Origin: Chloroflexota bacterium
GTDB taxonomy: Bacteria > Chloroflexota > Anaerolineae > Anaerolineales > Villigracilaceae
Reading direction: 5' to 3'
Assembly: GCA_013112685.1 (NCBI GenBank)
Contig: JABFGC010000002.1
Coordinates: 442,832-506,831 of the forward strand
DNA: 64,000 nucleotides
The notes under the pieces are model-generated. The model searched no databases. It saw nothing but the letters and a program-made list of their open reading frames with translations, and was not told the origin of the DNA. Within the stretch, counting starts at the first letter, position 1; the number at the start of each line of letters is the position of its first letter. The position numbers were made by a program, and so were the translations under genes. This document shows, one piece after another, positions 55,414 to 64,000 of the stretch.

Positions 55414-56152
55414 ATGCTGTCTTCGAAATTGCGCCCAAGTCCGTCCAAATTTGAGCCTGGAAACGCAACCCTGGTTGATCTGCACGGCGTGGTGAAAACC
55501 TACCGCAGTTCGGCGGGGACTTTCACCGCGCTGAAAGGAATTGACTTGCAGGTCGAACCGGGCGCCTTTGTTTCCATTATCGGAAAATCGGGGAGCGGCA
55601 AGTCCACGCTGATCAACGTCATCACAGGCATTGACAAGCCCACGTCCGGCGAAGTCGTCGTGGATAAGATTCCCATCCATAAATTCAACGAGGAACAGGT
55701 CGCCATTTGGCGCGGGCGTTCGGTGGGTGTGATCTTCCAGTTCTTTCAACTGCTCCCCACGCTCACCGCGGTTGAGAATATTCTGCTTGCCATGGATTAC
55801 GGCGGTCATTATCCGCGCCCGGAGCGTCCCCGGGCAAGCCATGCGCCTGCTCGAACTGGTCGGCATGGCGGAGCACGCGCATCACCTTCCGAGCGCGCTC
55901 TCCGGCGGACAGCAGCAATGTGTGGCAATCGCCCGCGCGCTGGCGAACAATCCGGTTTTGCTCACTGCCGATGAGCCGACCGGCAACCTTGATTCAAAGT
56001 CCACCGAGATGGTCTTCCGTTTGTTCGAGACTCTCGCGGTTGCAGGCAAGACCATTCTGATGGTCACGCACGACAATGAACTTGCCCTCCGCGCCCAGCG
56101 CACGATCCGTCTTGTGGATGGGAGGATTCAAGATGAATTCATCAACCGATAG
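55414..56152 (+). CDS. MacB/LolD-type ABC ATPase 1, frameshifted
   Basis: ATPase of an exporter or mechanotransmission system (MacB/LolD/FtsE group). Walker A is [13 protein letters not shown], the Q-loop follows in [19 protein letters not shown], the signature is [15 protein letters not shown] (Cys where Arg is usual), and Walker B is [13 protein letters not shown]. One extra base near 55830 (CCCCGGG for CCCGGG, needed to read [16 protein letters not shown]) breaks the frame. The corrected protein has 245 residues. Start is ATG at 55414, with AGGTG 6 nt upstream. The stop overlaps the start of ATPase 2. Confidence 0.88.
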
Positions 56153-56843
56153 CCCGCTCATCGAACTTCGCGCGGCGGTCAAGGTGTATGACAGCCTGGC
56201 GGGTCCCGTCACCGCGCTCAACAAGGTTGATTTGCAGATCTTTCAGGGCGAGTTCCTGGTCATCACCGGAAAATCCGGGAGCGGCAAGACCACGCTGGTC
56301 AACATTCTCACCGGATTGGACCGCGCCACGTCCGGCGAGATCTGGGTCAACGGCGAACCCTTGCACAGGTTCGGTCCCGAAAGAGCCGCGAAACTGCGGG
56401 GCAAAACGATGGGCGTGGTCTTTCAATCCTTTGAATTACTGCCGACCCTGACCGTCCTGCAAAACGTCATGCTGCCGATGGATTTTGCGCGGCGTTACCC
56501 TGCATGGGAACAGCGCAAACGCGCGTTGTCCCTGCTCGAACAGGTGGAGATCGCCGAACATGCCAGGAAACTCCCGACGGCGTTATCCGGCGGACAACAA
56601 CAACGGCTCGCCATCGCGCGCGCCATGGCAAACGACCCCGCGATCCTTGTCGCGGATGAACCCACCGGCAGTCTTGATTCTGCAACCGCGGCGGTCATCA
56701 TGGACATCTTCGAGAAACTCATCGAACAGGGGCGGACGGTGTTCATGGTTACGCACGATGAAGACATCGCCCAACGCGGCTCGCGGATCGTCACCTTAGC
56801 CGATGGAGAAATCGTTCATTCGGAGGAAAGACTCCGGCTGTAG
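56133..56843 (+). CDS. MacB/LolD-type ABC ATPase 2
   Basis: A 236-residue ATPase paralogous to the preceding one, and intact. Walker A is [14 protein letters not shown], the signature [15 protein letters not shown] and Walker [13 protein letters not shown], followed by the switch His in VTHDED. Its start at 56133 overlaps the end of ATPase 1 by 20 bp and is preceded by GGGAGGATTCAAG. Two tandem ATPases with one large permease suggest a heterodimeric motor or two alternative partners. Confidence 0.93.
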   Translation: MNSSTDSPLIELRAAVKVYDSLAGPVTALNKVDLQIFQGEFLVITGKSGSGKTTLVNILTGLDRATSGEIWVNGEPLHRFGPERAAKLRGKTMGVVFQSFELLPTLTVLQNVMLPMDFARRYPAWEQRKRALSLLEQVEIAEHARKLPTALSGGQQQRLAIARAMANDPAILVADEPTGSLDSATAAVIMDIFEKLIEQGRTVFMVTHDEDIAQRGSRIVTLADGEIVHSEERLRL

Positions 56844-56918
56844 AGTTAACGGAGAACGCCTGATAACAAATCTCGGTGGACTCCGCGACCTCAACGGCGA
56901 GGTCTTTCAAGGAAAACT

Positions 56919-59328
56919 ATGCTGAAAGCACGCTGGTTCAAAGTCATCAACGACCTCTTTGGGAACAAGACGCGCACCCTGCTGATCGTGCTGTCCATGT
57001 CGGTTGGGTTGTTCGCGTTGGGAATCATCCTCAGCGCGCGCACCATCCTCTCGGAGGGGCTGGCGGAAAGTTTTGCGGAGATCAACCCCTCCAGCGGCAC
57101 GGTGCGGACGATTGAACTATTCGATGAAGACTTCCTCGAGTCGGTCCGCTCCATGAAGGAGATCCAGGACGCGGACGCGCGCAGGAACATATCCGCCCGG
57201 GTGCAGACGAAATCGGGAGAGTGGAAAAACCTCACAATCTTTGTCGTCGCCGACTATGACAATATCCGCGTGAACAGGGTCGCTTCGGAGAGCGGCGCCT
57301 GGCCCCCGCCCGAGCACGAGATCCTGATCGAGCGCGCCGCGCTTCCCGTCATCGAGGCGCAGGTCGGCGATATGGGCCCTGATCAAATTCCCCAACGATG
57401 TCGAGCGCAGGGTCCGCATCGCAGGGGCGGCATACGATCCCGCCCAACTGCCCGCGCAAATTGACAGTACACCGTACGGCTACATCACCTTCGGCACGCT
57501 GGAATGGTTCGGCGAACCTTACGGGTTCAACGAACTGCACGTCATCGCCACCCACCCGGAGGACAAGGAGTGGGCGCAGCAGGTGGTGAACCGCGTGAAG
57601 GATAAAGCCGAAAAGTCGGGTTATACGATTCCGTTGAGCATGATCGCGGAGCCGGGTCAACTCCCCATGAACGACATACTGCAAGGCATATTGTTGTTGA
57701 TGGGCGTGCTCGGCGTGTTATCGCTTTTCCTGAGCGTCTTCCTGGTGGTCAATACGGTGTCTGCCCTGCTTACCCAGCAAAGGCGGCAGATCGGCGTGAT
57801 GAAAGCGGTGGGCGGAAGCACGCTCCAGATCATGGGGATGTACCTGGTCATGGTCCTCGCCTATGGCGGGATGGCGCTGTTGATCGCCATCCCGCTTGGG
57901 GTGTATGGCGCGCGCTGGCTCAGCGCCGCGCTGGCTGGGTACTTCAATTTTGAACTCCACGCGATGGAAGCGCCGCCGCGGACATTTTTGATCCAGACGG
58001 CGGTCGGCTTGATCCTGCCGGTGCTGGCTTCGCTCGTCCCGTTTATTTCCAGCCTGCGCATCAGCGCGGCGGAGGCGATGAGCAGTTATACGATGGGCAG
58101 GGGACGTTTCGGCGGGAACGTGATAGACCGATTGCTCTCCGGCGCAAATCTGTGGTTTGCGCGCGGCTTCTCCGTCCGCTCGATGTTGCTGTCGGTGCGG
58201 AACACCTTCCGCAACAAGGGCAGGCTGACCCTGACCTTGATCACGCTCACGCTGGGGTCAGCCACCTTCATCAGCGTGTTCAACATCCGCGCTTCTTTAT
58301 CGAGCACCGTCGAGGACATGATCAAATGGTTCAACTGCGATACGATGCTCACCTTCGACCGGACCTACCGCGCGGATAAAGTCCAGCTGGAGGCGTTGAG
58401 CATTCCGGGCGTGACCAAAACCGACGTGTGGATTCAATTGCCCACGCGCTTCGTCCGCGGGGACGAAAGCGAAAGCGGCATGATTTACCTGTTCGCGCCC
58501 ACGGTGCACGCCGAGAGTCTGATCGTCTCCCCCTCGATTGCGGAAGGAAGATGGCTCGCCCCCGGCGACGAAAACGCGGTGGTGGTTCCTTCTGCGTTCC
58601 TGCAGGATGAACCGGAATTGGAACTCGGCGGCGACATTGTCCTGAAGATTGACGGCAAGGAGCACACGTTCAAGATCGTCGGCACGTTCAAGGGCATGGC
58701 GTTTCTTCCAATCGTGTACGCCAATTACGAGTACATAACGAAGATCACCAACCGTATCGGCGAAGCGGACGCGCTGATGGTTGCAATGGAAGCGCACGAC
58801 GCCGCCTACGTGGATTCCGTGACCCGCACGCTGGAGGAACGCTTCGAGCGCGTCGGCATCAAGGTCAGCATGTTGACCACCATCAACCTGGAGCGCCGCG
58901 ATGCGGAAGCCTCCTTCGACGTGCTTGTCGCGCTTCTGCTGACGATGGCGATCCTGCTGGCGCTGGTCGGCGGGCTGGGATTGATGGGCACGATGAGCAT
59001 CAACGTATTGGAACGCACGCGCGAGATCGGCGTCCTGCGCGCCATCGGCGCATCGAACCGCGGCGTTGCCTTTGTCTTCATCCGCGAGGGAGTCGTCATC
59101 GGGTTGATGAGTTGGGCAATGGGCGCGGTCTTCGCCATCCCCATGAGCCAGGGGCTGAATCGCGCGCTTGGGCAGGCGGTGATGGGCGTGCCGTTGACCT
59201 ATTCCTTTTCCATGCCGGGGCTTTGGCTTTGGCTGTTGATCGTCATTTTGTTGAGCGTGCTTGCCAGTTTCATTCCCGCCCGCAACGCTTCGCGCCTCAC
59301 CGTCCGCGAAGTGCTGGCGTATGAATAA
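56919..59328 (+). CDS. MacB/FtsX-type ABC permease with duplicated domain, frameshifted
   Basis: Large permease of about 802 residues. A first helix (TLLIVLSMSVGLFALGIIL) is followed by an extracytoplasmic MacB_PCD domain, then three FtsX helices (MNDILQGILLLMGVLGVLSLFLSVFLVVNTVSAL and on). A second half repeats the pattern (SVRNTFRNKGRLTLTLITLTLG, a periplasmic domain, then three helices ending ASFIPARNASRLTVREVLAYE). One extra base near 57375 (GGGCCC for GGCCC) shifts the frame; corrected, it reads QVGDMALIKFPNDVERR. The family exports lipids, peptides or lipoproteins. Start is ATG at 56919 after AAGGA. Confidence 0.88.
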
Positions 59329-59421
59329 CTCACGTTACGCAGTTCTTTCTCCCTCACCCCTTCACCCCTCTCCCGCTGGGAGAGGGGACGGGGGTGAGGG
59401 TGCGTAACATCAATGAATAAC
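59328..59421. repeat. CTCACCCC palindromic element, copy 2, with TTACGC ends
   Basis: TAACTCACGTTACGCAG at the left and GTGCGTAACATCAATGAATA at the right frame CCCTCACCCC...GGGGTGAGGG. It matches the element at 6763-6836. Confidence 0.7.
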
Positions 59422-59446
59422 TCACGTTGGCAAAATACTCTTCACA

Positions 59447-59478
59447 AACCGTAGGGGCGACCTGAAAGGTCGCCCCTA
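59447..59478. repeat. GTAGGGGCGACC palindrome
   Basis: GTAGGGGCGACC pairs with GGTCGCCCCTAC across a short loop, 14 bp before the menG stop codon. It may also act as its terminator. Confidence 0.6.
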
Positions 59479-59491
59479 CCGCGTATCAATA

Positions 59492-60185
59492 TTATCTCTC
59501 CCCCCAGTGGATCGCAATCGTCCCGAACATCAACCGTTTGAAATTGACTCTCCTGAACCCAACCGCCACCATCCGCACGGAGAGTTCTTCGGCGGTCAGA
59601 AAACCCTCGGTGGTGTCGGGCAGGTATTTGTAAGCGTCGCGCACGCCGGAGAGCAGTCCGCCGAGCGAGGGGATAACCACGTGCATGTGAAATCTGATGA
59701 ACGGCGAAAGCAGGTTTTTCTTCGGGCGCGTGGTGTCGAGGATGACGATCCGCCCGCCGGGTTTGAGCGCGCGGTGCTTGCTCCTTAAGGGCTTGCTGCA
59801 CGTCGGTGACGTTGCGCATCAGGAAACCGGAAACGACGGCATCGAACGTCCTGTCTTTGAACGGCAGGTTGAGCGCATCGGCGGAGGAGAAATTCAGGCT
59901 GCCGTTCTTTTTCCCCACGCGCATCATTTCGAGCGTGAAATCCGCCGCGGTCCCGCGGGCTTGCGGGAACTGCGTCAGCGCCTCGCGGGCTAAATCGCCG
60001 GTGCCAGTTCCGAGGTCCAATAAAGAGGCGTGCGGACGCAAACGCGCCAGGTGAATGACTTCCTTCCGCCAGCGGATGTCCTGCCCGCCGGTCATGAGTC
60101 GATTCATCAAATCGTAACGGTGCGCGATTCTTGCAAACATGGATTGCACGTATTGGGCGCGTTCCCGCCCGGTCAGTTGAGTCAT
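59492..60185 (-). CDS. menG: Demethylmenaquinone/UbiE methyltransferase, frameshifted
   Basis: SAM-dependent C-methylase of quinone biosynthesis. The family start is FARIAHRYDLMNRLMTGGQD, with motif I LLDLGTGTGDLAREAL and later LNLPFKDRTFDAVVSGFLMRN and the UbiE signature PDTTEGFLTAEELSVRM. One extra base near 59777 (needed to read ALKPGGRIVILDTTRP) breaks the frame; corrected, it has about 230 residues, the normal size. Start is ATG at 60185 with CGGAGACCTT upstream. It is divergent from menA, so the last two steps of menaquinone synthesis are adjacent. The demethylmenaquinone form is inferred from this context. Confidence 0.9.
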
Positions 60186-60234
60186 AAGGTCTCCGAAGGC
60201 GTCATTATAAACGCATGTTATACTGCGGGCTTCG

Positions 60235-61122
60235 ATGAACGATAAACCGGCTTTTCTTCAAGCGTGGTGGCTCGCCATTCGTCCGCGCACGTTACCGGCG
60301 GCGGTTTCAGGCGTGACGATGGGCAGCGCGCTCGCGTGGCATGACGGCTCGTTTCAAATTCTACCCGCGCTGGCGGCGCTGTTGATCGCGCTGTTGCTGC
60401 AAATCGGCAGCAACGTGGCGAACGACGTTTTCGATTTCGAGCGCGGCGTGGATACCGCCGAACGACTCGGACCCGTGCGCGTGACTCAGGCGGGATTTCT
60501 GACTCCGGCGCAGGTCAAGCGCGGGATGTTCGTGATCTTCGGGCTGGCGGCGCTGCTTGGCTTGTACCTCGCCTCGCTTCGCGGCTGGACCGTGATCCTG
60601 ATCGGCGTTGCGGCGATTCTCTCCGCCGTAGCCTATACCGGCGGACCGTTCCCGCTGGGTTATCACGGCTTGGGGGACATATTCGTTTTTATCTTCTTCG
60701 GCATCGCCGCGGTGACGGGGACGTATTTCGTGCAAGCCGGTTTGGTCAGCCTGGCGGCGTGGTGGATGTCCGTTCCTGTCGGCTGGATCGTGACGGCGAT
60801 TTTGGTGGTCAATAATTTGCGCGACCTCGAAAACGACCGCAAAGCAGGGAAACGCACGCTGGCGGTCTTGCTCGGCGCGCGCGGCTCGAAAGTGGAATAC
60901 ATCCTTTTGATGGGCACAGCATATCTGGCCGTGCCGGTTCTCGTCCTGACGAAAATCATCCCGGCGGGCGGGATGCTGACGTGGCTTTCCCTGCCGTTCG
61001 CGGTTCGCACCCTGCGCGTCGTCCTCACCCAAACCGGACGCCCCCTCAACGCCGCGCTGGCAGGGACAGGTCAGACCGCATTCTTATTCAGCGTATTTTT
61101 CTGGGTTGGGTTACTATTTTGA
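60235..61122 (+). CDS. menA: 1,4-dihydroxy-2-naphthoate polyprenyltransferase
   Basis: UbiA-family membrane prenyltransferase that attaches the polyprenyl tail in menaquinone synthesis. It has 295 residues and about eight membrane helices. The first Asp-rich Mg-binding motif is NVANDVFDFERGVD, followed by RLGPVRVTQAGFLTP; the second is VNNLRDLENDRKAGKRTLAV. Start is ATG at 60235 with TATACT 10 nt upstream and no Shine-Dalgarno sequence. Its stop codon lies in the first unit of a heptad array. Confidence 0.93.
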   Translation: MNDKPAFLQAWWLAIRPRTLPAAVSGVTMGSALAWHDGSFQILPALAALLIALLLQIGSNVANDVFDFERGVDTAERLGPVRVTQAGFLTPAQVKRGMFVIFGLAALLGLYLASLRGWTVILIGVAAILSAVAYTGGPFPLGYHGLGDIFVFIFFGIAAVTGTYFVQAGLVSLAAWWMSVPVGWIVTAILVVNNLRDLENDRKAGKRTLAVLLGARGSKVEYILLMGTAYLAVPVLVLTKIIPAGGMLTWLSLPFAVRTLRVVLTQTGRPLNAALAGTGQTAFLFSVFFWVGLLF

Positions 61123-61220
61123 CCATAGACCATTGACCACAGACCATTGACCACAGACCCTGGACAAGCGACTGGTGTCTTCAATCGTCCATCGTCCATC
61201 GTCCGTCGTCCATCGTCTAA
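61121..61220. repeat. Heptad-phased inverted repeat between menA and the permease gene
   Basis: GACCATA, GACCATT, GACCACA, GACCATT, GACCACA and GACCCTG, a central GACAAGC/GACTGGT, then the reverse series GTCCATC, GTCCATC, GTCCGTC, GTCCATC. The stop codons of both convergent genes lie inside its ends. Confidence 0.9.
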
Positions 61221-61957
61221 CCAACAAACTTCCACCTGCACCATTTTCGCTCTAACCAATCAACGGTGAAATACATCCCCAGCCCCAGCAAACTCATGGC
61301 GATGACACCCGCATACATGGACGGGTAATCCAACAATGTACTGCCTCTGTAGTAAATGTAATATCCCAGCCCATATTTTGTCGCCGAAAGTTCTGTGATG
61401 TACAACACCGCCACCGCCGTGCCGATGGATTGTCTTAATGCGGTCAGGATGGCAGGTAAACTGGCGGGTAGATACACAAAGCGAAAGAGCGCCCGCCTGC
61501 CCGCGCCGAGGCTTTGCAGGCTTTGAATCAATTGCGGGGCGATCCCGCTCGCCTGGTCGCGGACGAGTACCACGATTTGAAAGAACAAAATCAAAAACAT
61601 AATCGTGATCTTTGCCGTGTCGCCGATGCCCAGAAACAGGATGACCACCGGCACAAAAACCACCTTGGGGATGGGATACAGCAAATAAATGACGGGGGAA
61701 AAGAGCCGGTTCAATTTCTTCGACCCGCCAATGATCAACCCAGCCGGAGCCGCCGCCAGCACCGAGAGAAGCATCCCCGCCATGACCCGCCACAGACTGA
61801 CTGCGAAATGGGCCAGAAGTCCATTCGGCAATTCTCTGAAAAAAACGACCAGCACGGTCAGCGGCGCGGGCAGGATGGGCATGGTCACGATCATTGCCGC
61901 AACCTGCCAGATTGCGGTCAGCGCCAAAGCCGCGAGGAGAACGTCGCGCCGTTTCAT
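61217..61957 (-). CDS. ABC transporter permease (SsuC/TauC type)
   Basis: A 246-residue inner-membrane permease of a nitrate/sulfonate/taurine/thiamine-precursor-type importer, with about six helices. The EAA loop contacting the ATPase is IQSLQSLGAGRRALFRFVYLPASL. Start at 61957 overlaps the ATPase stop by 4 bp. The stop TAG at 61217-61219 falls at the end of the heptad array. Substrate is not determined. Confidence 0.92.
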   Translation of the reverse strand: MKRRDVLLAALALTAIWQVAAMIVTMPILPAPLTVLVVFFRELPNGLLAHFAVSLWRVMAGMLLSVLAAAPAGLIIGGSKKLNRLFSPVIYLLYPIPKVVFVPVVILFLGIGDTAKITIMFLILFFQIVVLVRDQASGIAPQLIQSLQSLGAGRRALFRFVYLPASLPAILTALRQSIGTAVAVLYITELSATKYGLGYYIYYRGSTLLDYPSMYAGVIAMSLLGLGMYFTVDWLERKWCRWKFVG

Positions 61958-62730
61958 GCGGGAACATTTCTCCTTTGCATTTCAGCCCACAGCCGTTCGC
62001 ACATCGCGTGGAATTCGGCGCTGTTATGATATCCGTCCATGCCTGCGTTCGGGTTTTCGAAAACTTGCGCTGTGCGGTTGGGCGGCGCATCCAGCAGGAG
62101 AATCTTCTTCCCAAGCATGGCGGCTTCTTCGATGGAGTGTGTGACGATGACCAGCGTGATCTTTTGCTCCTGGCAAAGCGAGAGCGTCAGGTTTTGCAAA
62201 TCTTCGCGGGTGACGGCGTCGAGCGAGGAGAACGGCTCATCCATCAAAAGCAGATCCGGTTCGAGGACGAGCGTGCGCGCGATGGCAGTGCGCTGGCGCT
62301 GCCCGCCGGAAAGTTGACCGGGAAATTTATCCGCCGCTTCGTCCAACCCCAGGCGTCGAATCCAAACGTCGGCGTTGTTGTCTTTGGCGGTGAAGTTCGC
62401 CGGCGAATGTTTGCCGTCCGGTCCGTAAAAGTCGCGGACCTTCACGCCCAGCGCCACATTATCCCGAACCGTCGCCCAGGGAAGCAAGCCGTAATCCTGA
62501 AGGATTAGCCCGCTGCGCGGGCGCGGACGGGCGATGCGTTCGCCGTCAATTCGCACTTCACCCGCGGCGGGTTGTTTCAAGCCAGCCAGCAAATACAACA
62601 GCGTTGTCTTGCCGCAGCCCGATGGACCGAGGATCGCCCACGTCTCGCCGCGCGCGACCTCCCAGTTGAAGTTCTGGAAGAGCGGCGGATGATTTGGGTA
62701 TTGAAATGTGAGCGAGTGGATGTTTATCAT
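61954..62730 (-). CDS. ABC importer ATPase (SsuB/TauB type)
   Basis: A 258-residue ATPase of the same importer. Walker A is LGPSGCGKTTLLY, signature LSGGQRQRTAIARTL and Walker B LLLMDEPFSSLD, with switch His in VTHSIEEA. Start at 62730 lies 6 nt after a long palindrome (62737-62769), and no consensus Shine-Dalgarno sequence is seen outside it. It follows the binding-protein gene on the same strand. Confidence 0.94.
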   Translation of the reverse strand: MINIHSLTFQYPNHPPLFQNFNWEVARGETWAILGPSGCGKTTLLYLLAGLKQPAAGEVRIDGERIARPRPRSGLILQDYGLLPWATVRDNVALGVKVRDFYGPDGKHSPANFTAKDNNADVWIRRLGLDEAADKFPGQLSGGQRQRTAIARTLVLEPDLLLMDEPFSSLDAVTREDLQNLTLSLCQEQKITLVIVTHSIEEAAMLGKKILLLDAPPNRTAQVFENPNAGMDGYHNSAEFHAMCERLWAEMQRRNVPA

Positions 62731-62736
62731 GCGGAG

Positions 62737-62769
62737 AGACCTGACAGGTTTTCAAAACCTGTCAGGTCT
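62737..62769. repeat. Perfect palindrome upstream of the importer ATPase
   Basis: AGACCTGACAGGTTTT pairs with AAAACCTGTCAGGTCT. It fills the gap between the binding-protein and ATPase genes and has the design of the palindrome at 33130-33161. It could trim or stabilise the transcript. Confidence 0.85.
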
Positions 62770-62779
62770 TAATGGCTGA

Positions 62780-63808
62780 TTATGGTAGAAGCGACCCATT
62801 GACCGAGTCGGCGTAATTCACATCCAGGGTCAAAATTCCCTTTTCCTTGAGCCATGCAAGTCCATCGTTCCATTCTTCTTCGGAAGGAACAGCGCCAGCA
62901 GGGAAGGGCGGCACCTTGAAGGTCTCCAGCAGGGGCGGCGGGACAAGACCTTTATCGCTCAGAAGCGAGGTGTATTTCGCGGAGTCTGCGTTGATAAGCG
63001 CCACAGCCTCTTCGATGGCGGCGAGGAAGGCGCTCACCGCGGCGGGGTTTGCATCCACAACATCCTTGCGGAAAGAATAAATGCTGAACCCATATTCTGG
63101 ATGAAGCGAATCATCGAGCACTTTCACCGCGCCCGGCTGACGGCGAGCGATGCGAGCGGGTCGGGCAAAGACCCCCGCGGCAAGTTCACCGGAGCCGAGC
63201 AGCGCCATGCGGTCAGGGATTTTCGGCACGGCAATCGTTTTGATTTCGTCCGCGGCCAACCCTTCGGCTTGCAGCAGGCGTTCGGTGACATACTCGATCA
63301 CCGTCCCCTGCGAAACGCCGATTTCCACGCCTTTCAATCCTTGCGCGTCGGTGATGCCGCTTTGCGCAGAAGCGAGGATGAAGAAATGTCCGTAGCCTTC
63401 CACTGGGCGCAGGGCGTAACGCACGGCTTGCATCTGCACAGCGTCCTTGTTGAAGAGCATCACCGAAAGCGTTTCGTTGATGGCTTCGTCCGCCTGACCC
63501 GCCGCAAGCAGCTGGTCGCGCTCCGGCGCGGATGCAACCGGGACGAGCTCAACAGTCACGCCATGTCTGGCGAACAGCCCTTCGGCTTCAGCAACATACA
63601 TGGGAAGTGTGTCAATGATGGGCAGGACGGCGATTCTCAACGTACCGACATTTTCAATCGCGGCTTCTGTGGCGGCGGGCGCCTCAGTCTGGACCTCGGA
63701 GACTGCTTCGGTTTCAGCCGCCTCCGCCGCCGGGACGGCTGGCGCACAAGCGGCGAGCGCAAGGCTCAGCGCAACAACAACAAAGAACAGGGAACGTGCA
63801 ATTCGCAT
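62780..63808 (-). CDS. ABC importer substrate-binding lipoprotein
   Basis: A 342-residue binding lipoprotein of the NMT1/THI5/SsuA-like family. The lipobox is ALAAC (Cys21), followed by a Glu/Ala/Thr-rich linker to about 55. The binding fold starts at TLRIAVLPIIDTLPMYVAEAEG, then LFARHGVTVELVPVASAPER, and later GVEIGVSQGTVIEYVTERLL. Start is ATG at 63808 after AAGGAGAAAAATTTC; codons further upstream run into a heptad array and are rejected. Substrates in the family include sulfonates and thiamine precursors. Confidence 0.9.
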   Translation of the reverse strand: MRIARSLFFVVVALSLALAACAPAVPAAEAAETEAVSEVQTEAPAATEAAIENVGTLRIAVLPIIDTLPMYVAEAEGLFARHGVTVELVPVASAPERDQLLAAGQADEAINETLSVMLFNKDAVQMQAVRYALRPVEGYGHFFILASAQSGITDAQGLKGVEIGVSQGTVIEYVTERLLQAEGLAADEIKTIAVPKIPDRMALLGSGELAAGVFARPARIARRQPGAVKVLDDSLHPEYGFSIYSFRKDVVDANPAAVSAFLAAIEEAVALINADSAKYTSLLSDKGLVPPPLLETFKVPPFPAGAVPSEEEWNDGLAWLKEKGILTLDVNYADSVNGSLLP

Positions 63809-63828
63809 GAAATTTTTCTCCTTTTGTT

Positions 63829-63896
63829 CGACGGTAGACGATTGACCATTGACCATGGATTTGCATCGTCCATTGTCTGCGATCCATCGTCCGTTA
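63829..63896. repeat. Heptad-phased inverted repeat upstream of the binding-protein gene
   Basis: GACGGTA, GACGATT, GACCATT, GACCATG, then the reverse series GTCCATT, GATCCATC, GTCCGT. The stop codon of the next gene (63894-63896) lies in its end. Confidence 0.85.
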
Positions 63897-64000
63897 GATT
63901 TTTTCTTCGGGCACCCCAATCGAACGTGCCAAAAACTTTCTCAACTCCGGCAGCGACTCTTCCAATGAGGGTGTGCCGGTGTATATCCAGTGGATGACGA
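63894..64000 (-). CDS. 3' end of an unidentified gene
   Basis: The last 34 codons of a minus-strand gene enter from the right edge: VIHWIYTGTPSLEESLPELR, then KFLARSIGVPEEKI and a TAA stop. It is open in only this frame to the edge. The segment is too short to identify. It precedes the importer genes and may belong to their operon. Confidence 0.55.
   Translation of the reverse strand, partial: VIHWIYTGTPSLEESLPELRKFLARSIGVPEEKI

Noticed and set aside
63101..63997. Plus-strand frame across the binding protein
   Set aside because: Antisense to a lipoprotein with lipobox and Shine-Dalgarno sequence; composition of a shadow.

Overview
The window reads like chromosomal DNA of a Chloroflexota bacterium, probably class Anaerolineae. 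This is inferred from high GC, menaquinone genes, lipoproteins with Thr/Pro/Ala-rich linkers, a CcrM-type methylase, a CarD regulator, roadblock and V4R signalling proteins, and many dispersed palindromic repeats. No phage, plasmid, IS transposase or CRISPR array is visible. About 50 protein genes and three tRNAs (His, Leu, Asp) are present.

Layout. 1-8.8 kb: 3' part of hisS with tRNA-His directly after it, a small HNH protein, a secreted BNR propeller protein, glgA and malQ (glycogen/maltodextrin metabolism), greA, a dGTPase-like HD gene and tRNA-Leu. 8.9-17.4 kb: a 1973-residue alpha-2-macroglobulin facing pbpC (PBP1C). 17.5-22.5 kb: tRNA-Asp, then a roadblock / V4R / response-regulator / polyprenol-phosphate glycosyltransferase operon and typA. 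22.6-30.8 kb: an exported M28 peptidase, lipoproteins, homogentisate dioxygenase and 4-hydroxyphenylpyruvate dioxygenase (tyrosine breakdown), a CE1-type esterase and a YwaF-type membrane protein. 30.8-39.5 kb: small housekeeping genes (ybaK, a methyltransferase, Nudix, pirin, cupin, nnrD, an SPFH-HTH fusion, rnk, xdhC). 39.5-45.7 kb: a HEPN/MNT toxin-antitoxin pair, a DHH pyrophosphatase, a fused xanthine-dehydrogenase-type protein, and a nucleotidyltransferase-like pair. 45.8-53.8 kb: an M16C protease, a CcrM-type methylase, CarD, an MDR dehydrogenase, a CoxM-type FAD subunit and a TRIC-type channel. 53.9-64 kb: thioesterase, 2-hydroxyacid dehydrogenase, a MacB-like ABC exporter, ubiE/menG and menA, a sulfonate/thiamine-precursor-type ABC importer, and the end of one more gene.

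Data quality. At least fifteen conserved genes carry one to three single-base indels and are otherwise intact. Most are extra bases in G/C runs, often at GGGCCC or CCCGGG. They look like uncorrected long-read errors rather than decay, so each broken gene is given as one span with the break position.

Most interesting signals. (1) Six start codons sit exactly 6 nt after a TANNNT -10 box and lack a Shine-Dalgarno sequence. Four of them form two identical 20-bp divergent leaderless promoter modules (31269-31288 and 54335-54354). (2) Seven loci carry different sequences that all repeat every 7 bp; three lie in frame inside genes and others supply stop codons. (3) A modular family of palindromic elements ends in TTACGC. 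(4) The xanthine-dehydrogenase-type protein keeps one [2Fe-2S] site but has lost all four cysteines of the plant-type one. (5) A roadblock-V4R-degenerate GGDEF operon has no visible GTPase.
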